64,000 nucleotides of DNA from Kosakonia sp. SMBL-WEM22 (GCF_014490785.1 NZ_CP051488.1:1302001-1366000), one strand, 5' to 3'; shown: positions 7,585 to 16,586, numbered from the stretch's first letter. Program-made: numbers and translations. The notes: generated by a model not told the origin, from the sequence alone.

Positions 7585-10110
7585 ATGACCATAAAATCTC
7601 CTCCGCGTCGGTTTGCGCTCTCGATGCTGGCCGCGCTGTGCCCGGCAGATCTCTATGCTGAGCGCTATTTTAATCCGGCTTTTTTATCAGACGATCCCGC
7701 CTCAGTGGCCGATTTAACTCTGCTGGAAAACGGCTACCAGCGCCCGGGTAGCTATCGCGTTGATATCTGGCGCAACGACGAGTTTATCGCTACACAGGAT
7801 ATCCGCTTCGAGCGGGAAGCAGAGAGCGAAGCAGGTAAGGCCTCCGGAGGGCTGACACCCTGTTTCTCAAATGCGTTGTTAGAACGTCTTGGGGTAAATA
7901 TGACCGCGCTTTCCGCTCCTGACTCACCGGGTGGAAGAGAGTGTATCGACGTTAGTGAAGCGATTCCCGGCGCACAGACCACTTTTACCTTTTCCACGAT
8001 GCGGCTTGATATCGGTTTACCGCAGGCCTCTATGCATATCCGCGCCCGTGACCACATTCCGCCAGAGGCATGGGATGAAGGCATCCCCGCTGCCTTGTTT
8101 AATTACAGCTTCAGCGGCAGCCATAGTACGCGGAGTGACAGCTACTTTTTCGCGCTACAGAGCGGGCTGAATTATGGTTCGTGGCGGCTGCGTAATAACG
8201 GGGCCTGGCGCAGGGTGCAGGGCGGCAGGCAGCGCTGGGAAAATATAGACAGTTGGTTGCAACGGGCGATTGTGCCGCTAAAAAGCGAACTGGTGCTGGG
8301 TGACAGCAATACGCAGAATATGCTGTTTGATAGCGTGGGCTTTCGTGGTCTGCGTCTCTTTTCTGCGGACGCCATGTATCCCGAGAGCCAGCAAGGCTAT
8401 GCGCCTACCGTGCGTGGCATTGCGCGAACGCCGGCGAGGGTCACCATTCGGCAGAATGGCTATGTCATCTATCAAAGCAGTGTTGCTGCCGGGCCGTTTA
8501 CGATTACCGATCTGAACCCCACCTCTTCCAGTGGCGATCTTGAGGTCGTGCTGGAGGAGAAAGATGGCAGCGAGCAGCGATATAGCGTGCCCTACTCAAC
8601 GTTGCCGCTTTTGCAGCGCGAAGGCCGGATAAAATATGACGTGGTGGCCGGACGCTACCGCAGTGGGAACAGGCGTTACAGCTCGCCCTTTTTTACGCAG
8701 GGGACAGTCGTTGCGGGCCTGGCAGATGGGTATACCCTCTATGGTGGTACGCAGCTTGCCGATGATTACACTGCGTTCGCCAGCGGGGCAGGCGTTAATC
8801 TGGGTGATCTGGGAGCACTCTCTCTCGATTTTACCCATGCGCGCAGCCGCCTGGCTAACAATCGGAAACGGCAGGGCGACTCATTGCGCTTCATGTATGC
8901 CAAATCCCTCAATCAACTGGGTACGCACTTTCAGCTTCTGGCGTGGCGCTACTCGACGCGTGGTTTTCACACGCTTGACGAGGTGGCTTATACGTTCAGT
9001 AAAAACGCTGGCGGTGAAAAGAGAGTGTCGGGAGACGATAGCGCAAATAAAAAACGGCGCTTACAGGCCAACATTACCCATAATTTCAGCGATTACGGGT
9101 CGCTCTATTTCTCCGGTATTCAACAGACATATTGGGATAAAGCACCCGATCGACGCTGGCTGCAGCTTGGCTACGCGGATGGCTGGCGAGGGATCAGCTA
9201 CGCCCTGTCGTGGTCGTGGAGCTACGCTTCCAGCGACAGGCGGGCGGAACGCGTCGCAGCGCTCAATTTCTCTGTCCCCTTTAGTGCATTAGGTTTAGGC
9301 CCGCGCGCTAAAGGGCTGGTGGGAAATACCTACGCCAGCGCCAACCTCAACCACAGCAGCAGCGGGCAGACTAGCTGGCAGACCGGCATTGGCGGCACGC
9401 TACTGGAAGAGGGCAATCTTAGTTATAACCTCAATCAGGGCAGCGGTAGCAGCGGATATAGCGGTAGCGCCAACCTCCACTGGCAGGCCCCCTGGGGCAG
9501 GCTCGATCTTGGTTACAACTACGACAGAGCGCAGCAAGAGTACAACGGACAGTTCGGCGGCGGCGCAGTGCTTCATGCCGATGGGCTTACCTTTGCCCAG
9601 CCGCTTGGCGATACCAACGTGCTGGTCAGCGCTCCGGGCGCACAAGGGGTAAGAATTGAAAACCATACCGCGATTACCACCGACTGGCGCGGCTATGCCG
9701 TCGTACCCTATGCCACTGTCTATCGCCATAATCGCGTTGCGCTGGATACTGGCTCGTTGAACGATCACATCGATATTGAGAGTAACGTCGGCAGCGTTGT
9801 CCCGACCCAGGGTGCGCTGGTACGCGCCAGCTTTACAACACGCATTGGTGTACGGGCACTGCTTACGGTGATGCGTGGCGGCCGGCCGGTACCCTTTGGA
9901 TCGCTGGTGCGCGAACGCGACAGTGGTGTCAGCAGTATGGTGGGCGAGGAGGGGCAAATTTTCTTGAGTGGGTTACCGCTGCGTGGCGAGCTGCTGGTGC
10001 AGTGGGGGGAGGGGGAGCATGAACGCTGCGTCGCCCCTTACACATTACCGGAAGCAAGCCTGAAACAGCCCATTACTCTCATCAACGCACACTGTGACAC
10101 CAAAGGATAA
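7585..10110 (+). CDS. sfmD: Outer-membrane fimbrial usher, SfmD/FimD-like
   Basis: An 841-residue usher of normal length. It has a signal peptide, an N-terminal periplasmic domain beginning RYFNPAFLSDDPASVADL, a 24-strand beta-barrel region with a plug domain, and two C-terminal periplasmic domains. The phrase SYRVDIWRNDEF and the C-terminal VPFGSLVRERDSG are typical FimD-family blocks. It receives chaperone-subunit complexes and threads the pilus across the outer membrane. It lies in the middle of the operon, 24 bases after the chaperone gene and 5 bases before the adhesin gene. No frameshift or premature stop is seen, so the fimbria may be functional. Confidence 0.95.
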   Translation: MTIKSPPRRFALSMLAALCPADLYAERYFNPAFLSDDPASVADLTLLENGYQRPGSYRVDIWRNDEFIATQDIRFEREAESEAGKASGGLTPCFSNALLERLGVNMTALSAPDSPGGRECIDVSEAIPGAQTTFTFSTMRLDIGLPQASMHIRARDHIPPEAWDEGIPAALFNYSFSGSHSTRSDSYFFALQSGLNYGSWRLRNNGAWRRVQGGRQRWENIDSWLQRAIVPLKSELVLGDSNTQNMLFDSVGFRGLRLFSADAMYPESQQGYAPTVRGIARTPARVTIRQNGYVIYQSSVAAGPFTITDLNPTSSSGDLEVVLEEKDGSEQRYSVPYSTLPLLQREGRIKYDVVAGRYRSGNRRYSSPFFTQGTVVAGLADGYTLYGGTQLADDYTAFASGAGVNLGDLGALSLDFTHARSRLANNRKRQGDSLRFMYAKSLNQLGTHFQLLAWRYSTRGFHTLDEVAYTFSKNAGGEKRVSGDDSANKKRRLQANITHNFSDYGSLYFSGIQQTYWDKAPDRRWLQLGYADGWRGISYALSWSWSYASSDRRAERVAALNFSVPFSALGLGPRAKGLVGNTYASANLNHSSSGQTSWQTGIGGTLLEEGNLSYNLNQGSGSSGYSGSANLHWQAPWGRLDLGYNYDRAQQEYNGQFGGGAVLHADGLTFAQPLGDTNVLVSAPGAQGVRIENHTAITTDWRGYAVVPYATVYRHNRVALDTGSLNDHIDIESNVGSVVPTQGALVRASFTTRIGVRALLTVMRGGRPVPFGSLVRERDSGVSSMVGEEGQIFLSGLPLRGELLVQWGEGEHERCVAPYTLPEASLKQPITLINAHCDTKG

Positions 10111-10115
10111 ACGTC

Positions 10116-11111
10116 ATGCGCTCTCTTTTTGCCGGGGTGTTATGGCTTGTGGCAACGCAGGCCTTCGCCGCCAGTTGTCATAACGCCGCAGGCACACCTA
10201 CCGATATTCATTACGATTTGTCGAACAGCTTCGATGGCAGCAATAACCATCTGTATAAAGTGGTTACGCGATCGGAGAAATCAGCCTGGATCGGCGTCCG
10301 GGCGATCTGTCCTGCGGGAACCCGACAAACCCATACCTACCGCAGCTACGTGACGCGTTTCCCGATGGAGTTCACCGCGCACGGTTATCGTTATCTACAA
10401 ATTTCCCCCCATTTGCAGGCGGCGATGCGTATCCGCGACAGCTACGCCGGCGAATTTTATCCGCCGGAGAACTATATCCGCATGGGGCAGGAGGAGAATG
10501 TGGCGAAGCAGCTGCCATTCGGCGTAATGGATTCACAACTGCTGCTCAAGCTGCGGGTGACCGAGCGCTTTATGAACCGGGTGACGATACCGCAGCAGAC
10601 ACTCTTTACCGTCTACGTTACCACCGACATAAACGATCCGCTGACTTCACCGGTCTATACCATTAGCCTTGGCGGCGTGGTAGAGGTGCCGCAGCGCTGC
10701 GAAGTGAATGCCGGCCAGGTCGTTGAGTTTGATTTTGGTGATATTCGCGCTGGGTTATTTAGCGAGGCCGGAGCGGGGAATCGCCCGCGCGGCGTGACAC
10801 CGCAAAGTCGAACGGTTTCTATTAACTGTACGAATGTTCATGCCCGGGCATACATTTCGCTGCGACTTGAAGCTGAGCGAGCGAAAGGTCATATCCTCGT
10901 CTCGGATAATCCAGATTTGGGCTTCGTGGTCGCCAATGAGTGGGGACAACCGTTTAAGCCTAATAATATTTTTAGCCTGGTCCCCCTTGAACTTGATAAA
11001 AATGCCGCGGCGCACGTCGCCATTCGCGCGTGGCCCGTCAGCGTTACAGGCCAGAAACCGGCGGAAGGGCCATTTAGCGCCCGTGGTTTTTTGCGTGTTG
11101 AATATAACTGA
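10116..11111 (+). CDS. sfmH: Fimbrial tip adhesin, SfmH/FimH-like
   Basis: A 331-residue tip protein with a signal peptide (ends near AFAA) and a two-domain plan. The first 180 or so residues form a lectin-like receptor domain with cysteines. A C-terminal pilin domain follows, starting about VEVPQRCEVNAGQVVEFDFGDI and ending GFLRVEYN. The pilin half lacks its own N-terminal extension, as expected of a tip adhesin. It lies five bases after the usher gene. The receptor-binding half is the most variable part of the family, so the ligand (mannose or other) cannot be assigned. Confidence 0.88.
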   Translation: MRSLFAGVLWLVATQAFAASCHNAAGTPTDIHYDLSNSFDGSNNHLYKVVTRSEKSAWIGVRAICPAGTRQTHTYRSYVTRFPMEFTAHGYRYLQISPHLQAAMRIRDSYAGEFYPPENYIRMGQEENVAKQLPFGVMDSQLLLKLRVTERFMNRVTIPQQTLFTVYVTTDINDPLTSPVYTISLGGVVEVPQRCEVNAGQVVEFDFGDIRAGLFSEAGAGNRPRGVTPQSRTVSINCTNVHARAYISLRLEAERAKGHILVSDNPDLGFVVANEWGQPFKPNNIFSLVPLELDKNAAAHVAIRAWPVSVTGQKPAEGPFSARGFLRVEYN

Positions 11112-11120
11112 GGAGCCGCG

Positions 11121-11621
11121 ATGACTCGCCTTTTACACCTTATTTTCCTGCTCGGTTGCGGGATGAGCGCGGTACATGCGCAAAGCAATATTGAACTCCG
11201 GGCCACGGTCATTCATGGAGGGTGTGCTATAGAAAGCAGCGATAGCCACAAAACGGTCTCGTTAGGGCGCTGGTCAGTCAGAAAGCTGCAGATGGCGGGG
11301 AATATCTCCATGCCGGTCGCTTTTTCATTAGCCTTGAAGGGGTGCCCGCCAGGAAGTGTTTCAGTCACCTTTTCAGGAAAAGCCGCCAGCAATCCGGCAT
11401 GGTTGGCGATCGGCGACAGTAAAATGGCGCAGCAGGTGGCCATCCAACTGCGTGACCACGACTTATCGCCTTTAGATCTTGAGGCTCCCAGCCAGGCGGT
11501 AATGGTGGATCGTAATGGCAATTCGCTTTTACATTTTTTTGCCAATTACGTTGCGCTGGTGAATAACCCCATGCCTGGCATCGCTAAATCAGATGCTATG
11601 TTTACCATTAATTATTATTAA
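11121..11621 (+). CDS. sfmF: Minor fimbrial subunit, SfmF/FimF-like
   Basis: A 166-residue pilin-like protein with a signal peptide to about AVHAQ. It has cysteines in HGGCAIESS and LKGCPPGSV and ends DAMFTINYY. It is the last gene of the fimbrial operon, followed by a bidirectional terminator. It would act as an adaptor between the tip adhesin and the shaft. Start and length fit the family. Confidence 0.9.
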   Translation: MTRLLHLIFLLGCGMSAVHAQSNIELRATVIHGGCAIESSDSHKTVSLGRWSVRKLQMAGNISMPVAFSLALKGCPPGSVSVTFSGKAASNPAWLAIGDSKMAQQVAIQLRDHDLSPLDLEAPSQAVMVDRNGNSLLHFFANYVALVNNPMPGIAKSDAMFTINYY

Positions 11622-11644
11622 GCTTTCTCTTAACGCGATTGATT

Positions 11645-11675
11645 AAAAAGGCCGCACATACTGCGGCCTTTTTTT
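11645..11675. terminator. Bidirectional terminator between sfmF and fimZ
   Basis: AAAAAGGCCGCA (11645-11656) pairs with TGCGGCC plus a T-run (11662-11675). A-rich and T-rich flanks let it stop both the rightward fimbrial operon and leftward fimZ, whose stop codon overlaps its edge. Confidence 0.88.
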
Positions 11676-12306
11676 ATAACAGTTCATGTGCTTTGGCATA
11701 ATCAATCAACTCAACGATGGTATGCACGCCGAGTTTGGAGAAGATGTTTGATTTATGGGCGCTGATTGTTTTGTTGCTGAGTATCAATTGTTCCGCAATC
11801 TCTTTGTTTGAAAAACCGTTCGCCAGGTAACGTAATACCGTGACTTCGCGATTCGAGAGCGGCATATCCCGAGTTTCCCCTTTACGTTTTCCAGGGTGAT
11901 TAATGTAATTGAGCGTTTCGGAAGGAAAGAAAGAGTATCCGGCAAGAATCATCTTTACCGCATTATAAATATCATTGAGATCTTTTCTTTTGCTGACAAA
12001 ACCATTCGCGCCTGCGCGGATCGCGCGTGCGGCATAAAACGACTCTGATTTTGAAGAGAGAAAAAGCACGTTGACATCATCACGTACTGCTTTGATTTTT
12101 CTTAATAAAGTGAATCCATCGGTCTTCGGTAATTCAATGTCCAGAATAACCAGATCCACTTTATTAGCGCGAATAAAATCGAGCGCGCTGCGGCTGTCAT
12201 CTGTTTTTAGAACGACTTTCACATTTTGGTTTTTCTGCAACAGAACTTCTATCGACATCCTGACGATAGGATGCTCATCCATAATAATGACGGAAGCCGG
12301 TTTCAT
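11674..12306 (-). CDS. fimZ: FimZ, NarL/LuxR-type response regulator of fimbriae
   Basis: A 210-residue two-domain response regulator. The receiver domain has the acidic pair DE at 10-11, the phosphoacceptor Asp56 in LVILDIELP and a conserved Lys near 105. The C-terminal LuxR HTH (about 145-205) reads LSNREVTVLRYLANGFSNKEIAEQL. In Salmonella FimZ activates the fimA promoter and represses motility. In E. coli it sits in the same place beside sfm. No partner sensor kinase is present here. It converges on sfmF. Confidence 0.95.
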   Translation of the reverse strand: MKPASVIIMDEHPIVRMSIEVLLQKNQNVKVVLKTDDSRSALDFIRANKVDLVILDIELPKTDGFTLLRKIKAVRDDVNVLFLSSKSESFYAARAIRAGANGFVSKRKDLNDIYNAVKMILAGYSFFPSETLNYINHPGKRKGETRDMPLSNREVTVLRYLANGFSNKEIAEQLILSNKTISAHKSNIFSKLGVHTIVELIDYAKAHELL

Positions 12307-12913
12307 CTATTTTAGCCTCTGATTGTTTTTTATGCCTCGTCTACGCAGGTGTGCCACAGACGTTAAGAAGAGTAATTGCCGTTGACGTTTTCTGTGACGA
12401 AGATAATTTTCATGGGAAAACCGGTAGCATCCTTGTCTGCCAGACTTTTTCCCTCGCAGACTGCGAAGGGGGGAAATAATCTATTCCGTGTTAACGCAAG
12501 AGAAAAGGCGTGCGGGTTAATGCGCTAGATCAATTATACCTGGTAAATATGTATGGAGAGGTCTTATGAGTTAGCGTGAGTTATTCGCCGACAGGAAATT
12601 CTAAGAGATAAAAGAGCGTAAAAGATATTTGAATCTATCTGTTATCAACTTTTCTTGTTTTAGTGAATTATAATTTTTACGGCGAGCAAAACAAAATATC
12701 AGGCTATTTGTTTTCTGCCTGTTAAAAAGATGAGTGGCATTTTCCGCAGCAAGTATGAGCAAAGCATTGTGCAGAGCGGATACCAAAGAAAGGTATCCGC
12801 TCTGTCTGGCTCCAGGATTAGTTTTAATTGTTATTGCCTTGTGAACAAATGCCTGAACAGATGCGCTTTCCTATCCCGTTTTACCCATGAGATAAGGTGA
12901 AGAGTGATTCCAT
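12307..12913. other. Intergenic region between fimZ and fimY-like gene
   Basis: I see no convincing gene in these 607 bases. A 61-residue frame at 12601-12786 on the minus strand has no ribosome site and no recognisable features. The region presumably holds the fimZ promoter at its left end. Its one clear structure is the 13-bp inverted repeat at 12772-12804, listed separately. Confidence 0.5.
12772..12804. repeat. Perfect 13-bp inverted repeat (hairpin)
   Basis: CAGAGCGGATACC (12772-12784) and its exact complement (12792-12804) flank a seven-base A-rich loop. Neither strand has a U-run after it. It lies 110 bases past the stop of the fimY-like gene, so it could end or stabilise that transcript. 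Confidence 0.7.
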
Positions 12914-13639
12914 TCATAGCGTCTGGTGATGCCTGTTGAGGGTCAGACGATGAAGTAGATGAATAAGACTTTGTCTGTCGGGAAGGCCAAGTAACCTAAG
13001 CTGGGTATTGAGTCGGTAAACAACGCGATGATAAGGGAGGTTGAGCTGTCGGGCGATGCGTTTCATGGTTAATCCTCGCGCCAGGGAAGAGAGAATTTTC
13101 CACTCCGTTGCTGGAAAGAGCGGAGCGTGAATACTCCTTTCAGGAGGCACCAACAGTGCCTGGCGGAACGGAACAACGGAGAGGTCACGGGCTATAACAT
13201 GAAAAGGGCCCGCTGCGCGCAGAAAACTCATTTGCGCCGGATCGTCTTTTGAGGCGAGGAGATAGATATGCAAACCGCGATTACATAAATTAGGCTGCCG
13301 CAGGGTTTCCAGCGCCTCCAGCCGGGAGGTTGTCAGGGTCTCCATATCAACAATTAAGTGGGAAAGATAGGGTTCGCAAAGCTGATGATTGGCCATCTCC
13401 AGTGATGGAAAGACTGCGTTTCGTTTGCCGGAGAAGAGACAACAGCGCCAGGCATAACTTAAGTAGTGATCGGTAGAGATTAGCGTCTGGCTAATCATAT
13501 ATTCCGGCAGTGCAAAATTGAGTTGCTGGACAAGTTGTTCCAGCGTATCAAAAAGGGGAGGCGTTGCGCCCCGGTAAGGTAGAACCCGATGCGTCGGTTT
13601 ATCGCTGCGATGTTTTTCTCTACGGATACGTTTTCGCAT
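12914..13639 (-). CDS. fimY: FimY-like LuxR-type fimbrial regulator
   Basis: The product has 241 residues when started at the ATG at 13639, close to the 240 I recall for Salmonella FimY. That ATG has GAGGGA just upstream. A further ATG at 13714 would add 25 residues and also has an AGGA. The C-terminus has a LuxR-like HTH (TEWKILSSLARGLTMKRIARQL, recognition helix YHRVVYRLNTQL). The N-terminal part has no phosphoacceptor pattern. In Salmonella FimY acts with FimZ to activate type 1 fimbriae and lies in the same position before fimW and the argU-type tRNA. No fimW homologue is seen here. Assignment rests on context and recalled similarity. Confidence 0.75.
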   Translation of the reverse strand: MRKRIRREKHRSDKPTHRVLPYRGATPPLFDTLEQLVQQLNFALPEYMISQTLISTDHYLSYAWRCCLFSGKRNAVFPSLEMANHQLCEPYLSHLIVDMETLTTSRLEALETLRQPNLCNRGLHIYLLASKDDPAQMSFLRAAGPFHVIARDLSVVPFRQALLVPPERSIHAPLFPATEWKILSSLARGLTMKRIARQLNLPYHRVVYRLNTQLRLLGLPDRQSLIHLLHRLTLNRHHQTL

Positions 13640-13994
13640 TTTTCCCTCGCCAACGTATTTTATTTTTCGGCTTAAACGCCCTGTCCATTCAGGCTTTGCC
13701 AGCAGCAAACGCATGCTGCATGTCCTGCTTTATGCCCTGTTAAGAGCAACATTTTTACAATCTGATTCATGCAGAAACAGGTACAGATACTTAAAGCCAT
13801 CTGGGATATTTCCCAAGAAGTGGGGCAGGATTAAGGCGGGGACGTAGGCGTAATGGCGCATAAACTTGCGGATTGCCGCGAAAACGCGCAGGCGCGTTCA
13901 CTTCGCAGGCAACCAGCCTAAAATACATTGACTCACCTGGTGCGGACCGTATAATTCCAGGCGTTTCCACCGTAAAGTGGTGGCATCGCGTAAT
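13640..13994. other. Intergenic region between fimY-like gene and argU
   Basis: No gene is supported. The right end carries the argU promoter (13928-13955). The left end would hold the fimY promoter reading leftward. The middle contains the GC-rich stretch 13845-13915, in which I see no structure I can name. Confidence 0.5.
13928..13955 (+). promoter_or_regulatory. Sigma-70 promoter of argU
   Basis: TTGACT (13928-13933) and a perfect TATAAT (13950-13955) are separated by 16 bases. The expected start is about 30 bases before the tRNA, with a GC-containing discriminator typical of stable-RNA promoters. Confidence 0.85.
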
Positions 13995-14071
13995 GCGCCC
14001 TTAGCTCAGCTGGATAGAGCAACGGCCTTCTAAGCCGTAGGTCACAGGTTCGAACCCTGTAGGGCGTACCA
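13995..14071 (+). tRNA. argU: tRNA-Arg (anticodon UCU)
   Basis: A 77-base cloverleaf. The acceptor stem is GCGCCCT/AGGGCGT, the D-arm contains AGCTCAGCTGGATAGAGC, the anticodon stem ACGGC/GCCGT encloses CTTCTAA (anticodon TCT), the T-arm is ACAGG TTCGAAC CCTGT, and a CCA end is encoded. It reads AGA codons. Unlike the E. coli gene as I recall it (stem closing G1-C72), the last pair here is G1-U72. This is because the 3' end beyond the crossover is supplied by the integrated prophage. The gene doubles as the attachment site of the downstream integrase. Confidence 0.97.
14052..14065 (+). other. attL core inside argU
   Basis: GAACCCTGTAGGGC in the T-arm/acceptor 3' half recurs with one difference (GAATCCTGTAGGGC) at 54964-54977. 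Integrases of this type use tRNA 3' ends. The two copies bracket a complete phage gene set and lie beside matching arm-type repeats. Confidence 0.75.
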
Positions 14072-14184
14072 TCCTTTCTTCTACTCACGTCTCCATAAGT
14101 CCAGTAAATCCAGTCTCCACGCTATTCCTCAACTATTTATCATCTCCCATTGTCTATTAACATATCTTGAAATCTACTGTTATG

Positions 14185-14234
14185 TGGGGGTACATTTGGG
14201 GGTATATTTTGTTCAATAAAATGAGATACCCCCA
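14185..14234. repeat. Integrase arm-type repeats, left end
   Basis: TGGGGGTA occurs twice 12 bases apart (from 14185 and from 14197), followed by the inverted copy ATACCCCCA at 14226-14234, just before the integrase start. The direct pair is repeated at 54886-54906 with 20 of 21 bases identical. This is the pattern expected of integrase arm-binding sites on the two phage arms. Confidence 0.7.
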
Positions 14235-14236
14235 GA

Positions 14237-15424
14237 GTGAAGCTCACAGCACGTCAAGTAAGCACTTCCAAACCTCAGGACAAGCCCTATAAACTCTCTG
14301 ACGGTGGAGGAATGTATCTGCTGGTAAACCCAAATGGTTCTCGATACTGGAGACTCAAATATCGCTATGCAGGTAAAGAAAAACTGCTGGCTCTTGGTGT
14401 GTACCCTGATGTCACCCTGGCTGATGCGCGCGATAAACGTAATGAGGCAAAGCGTGTCATTGCTGCCGGCAGCGATCCATCTGATGTGAAACAAGCCATC
14501 AAGAACGCAAAAGCTGTAGCAATGCAGAACAGCTTTGAACTGATCGCTCTTGAATGGCATAAACATAAAAAAACAAACTGGTCATCTGGTTATGCCGACG
14601 ACATCCTTGAGTCCCTAAGGAAAGATATTTTTCCTTATATCGGCAAGCGAGCCATTACTGATATCAAACCTGTTGATATGTTGGCTGTGCTGAAGAAGCT
14701 GGAAGAAAGGGGCGTGCTCGATAAACTCAAAAAAATACGACAAGCCTGTAAGCAAATTTTCACATATGCAATCATCACCGGCCGTGCAGAAAACAACCCA
14801 GTTGCGGACCTGGCAGGAGCTCTCAAACCACCGAAGCAACAGCACTACCCCCATTTACAATGGGATGAACTCGGCGGGTTTATCGAAGCCCTCATGGGCT
14901 ACAGTGGAAGTAAAATAACCCGGACTGCCACTTTTCTGCTGATGTATACCGGCGTCAGAACCATTGAACTACGTGCCGCGGAGTGGAAGGAATTCGACTT
15001 CTCAAATAATCTCTGGCAGATCCCCAAGGAACGCATGAAGATGCGCCGTCCTCACCTAGTACCTCTCACGAGCCAGGTTAAAGCTATGCTATTAGAAGTC
15101 AAAAGTATCACCGGGCGCGGTAAATATGTTTTCCCAGGGCGCAATGACGCTGGAAAGCCGATGAGTGAGGCTAGTATCAACCAAGTCATAAAAAGGGTAG
15201 GTTACGATGGGAGAGCAACGGGCCATGGCTTCCGCCATACCATGAGTACCATTCTTCATGAGCAAGGATTTAATACCGCATGGATTGAATCTCAACTCGC
15301 TCATGCCGACAAGAACACTATTCGGGGAACATATAACCATGCTCAGTACATTGACGGGCGACGCGAAATGCTTCAGTGGTATGCAGACTATCTGGATGAG
15401 TTGGCTGATAAAATCACCGGCTGA
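14237..15424 (+). CDS. int: P4-type tyrosine recombinase (phage integrase)
   Basis: A 395-residue integrase with an N-terminal DUF4102 arm-binding domain (about 1-85, KLSDGGGMYLLV), a SAM-like core-binding domain (about 95-185) and a catalytic domain. The catalytic residues are Arg241 (GVRTIELR), His330-x-x-Arg333 (GHGFRH), His356 (LAHADKNT) and nucleophile Tyr366 (TYNHAQY). It inserts and excises the prophage at argU. The start is a GTG with a weak ribosome site, embedded in the arm-site region. That suggests translation or transcription may be limited when integrase itself is bound. No damage is visible, so the prophage should be able to recombine. Confidence 0.95.
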   Translation: MKLTARQVSTSKPQDKPYKLSDGGGMYLLVNPNGSRYWRLKYRYAGKEKLLALGVYPDVTLADARDKRNEAKRVIAAGSDPSDVKQAIKNAKAVAMQNSFELIALEWHKHKKTNWSSGYADDILESLRKDIFPYIGKRAITDIKPVDMLAVLKKLEERGVLDKLKKIRQACKQIFTYAIITGRAENNPVADLAGALKPPKQQHYPHLQWDELGGFIEALMGYSGSKITRTATFLLMYTGVRTIELRAAEWKEFDFSNNLWQIPKERMKMRRPHLVPLTSQVKAMLLEVKSITGRGKYVFPGRNDAGKPMSEASINQVIKRVGYDGRATGHGFRHTMSTILHEQGFNTAWIESQLAHADKNTIRGTYNHAQYIDGRREMLQWYADYLDELADKITG

Positions 15425-15752
15425 GAGTTTTACTCTTTGAGATGAAAAATAGTTGTTCCAATAATTACACTTGTTCCATATTTAGATTTAAAAATGTAAA
15501 TCATTGTTTTTTAGATATATTTACACATTTAAGTTGGAGGGGATTTTTCGGGTTGGAACAAATGCATAAACGTGATTGTTTGTCAGGCTAGACAAAGGCT
15601 GGTTATGTATACAGTTCACTATGGACATGTATACTCCAGTAGACGATAATTCATTCAAAGGTAATGGCTATGTATAGGCTGTTCTTCTAATATCCGTACA
15701 CCTCTGCGGGTTGGCATAGCCACCAAAAAAAGAGGACGCGAGGTGGCTGTAT
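15425..15752. other. Regulatory region after int, with hairpin over the next ribosome site
   Basis: No gene is seen. TTGTTCC occurs twice between 15450 and 15480, and its complement GGAACAA lies at about 15554-15560. Near the right end, AGCCACC (15718-15724) can pair with GGTGGCT (15742-15748). This would bury the GAGGTGG ribosome site of the gene starting at 15753. The region probably carries the promoter of that gene. Confidence 0.5.
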
Positions 15753-16583
15753 ATGGCATTACCAAAGAGGGAGTATTATACACTTCAGCAGGCAGCTAAA
15801 AAATCGGGTTGTGAAATAGAAGACCTTTTGCACTATGCAGCAATAGGCGTATTACAACTCTGCGTACATTATGAGGACAGCAATAAAGCTGGTAGCGATT
15901 GTTATTTTTACGCCTCACTATCTGATAGTTTATTAGATGAGTTAAACGACAATCAAGAAAGTTTTACTATGCATTATTCCTCTAGATATAATCTTATAAC
16001 TATGGATTCTAATGCTTATTTCTTCACTGCCGAGGATGGTAATCCGTGCTGGGCCGAGTATGTTAATGGATGGTTTGCGATCGCACATACTGAGCTAACA
16101 TTACCTGCATTTGAGAAATCTAAAAAAGCTGATGTTTCTCAACTTATACATCCGCGAAATAACTTGAATACAAACACCGAAGGATGGGATTTATCAACAA
16201 AAGGATTTGATGTGAGTGGGCCTTGTTTTTATGAGGCGAAAAGTTTTTCATCAGATGATTTTGTAATAATGGCAGATGAGTTGGATATTCTAATGAATGG
16301 TGGAATGAAGATTGATCTCTTTAGCCTGACTGATGAATCAGCCCGTATTAAAAATGTTTTGACAAAAGATGTTGGGAATAAAACGCTAACGTCAATGGCT
16401 AAACTAATTAAATCATTACTTTATCTTTGCTATAAAGATGAGGATATTGTAAACAACCCCCGAAAGCATTTTGATAACAGTCAAAGTGAAATCAATAAGG
16501 ATTTCGATACGCTCGGGCTTAAACTTCCATCAGGAAAAACCATCGATAAATGGCTCCGGGGCGTCGATCTCGATAAGAAATGA
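15753..16583 (+). CDS. Unrecognised phage protein, possible N-terminal helix-turn-helix
   Basis: A 276-residue acidic protein I do not recognise. The first 35 residues (REYYTLQQAAKKSGCEIEDL) look like the opening of a MerR/excisionase-type winged helix. The rest has no motif I can name apart from scattered Trp/Tyr and a C-terminal stretch GLKLPSGKTIDKWLRG. It is noticeably AT-rich compared with its neighbours, a sign of separate origin. It lies between the integrase and the AlpA-like gene, transcribed with both, so a role in excision or lysogeny control is a guess from context. Its ribosome site may be sequestered by the hairpin described upstream. Confidence 0.6.
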   Translation: MALPKREYYTLQQAAKKSGCEIEDLLHYAAIGVLQLCVHYEDSNKAGSDCYFYASLSDSLLDELNDNQESFTMHYSSRYNLITMDSNAYFFTAEDGNPCWAEYVNGWFAIAHTELTLPAFEKSKKADVSQLIHPRNNLNTNTEGWDLSTKGFDVSGPCFYEAKSFSSDDFVIMADELDILMNGGMKIDLFSLTDESARIKNVLTKDVGNKTLTSMAKLIKSLLYLCYKDEDIVNNPRKHFDNSQSEINKDFDTLGLKLPSGKTIDKWLRGVDLDKK

Positions 16584-16586
16584 AAA

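Noticed and set aside
12601..12786. 61-codon frame between fimZ and the fimY-like gene
   Set aside because: No ribosome site, and composition is unlike a coding sequence.
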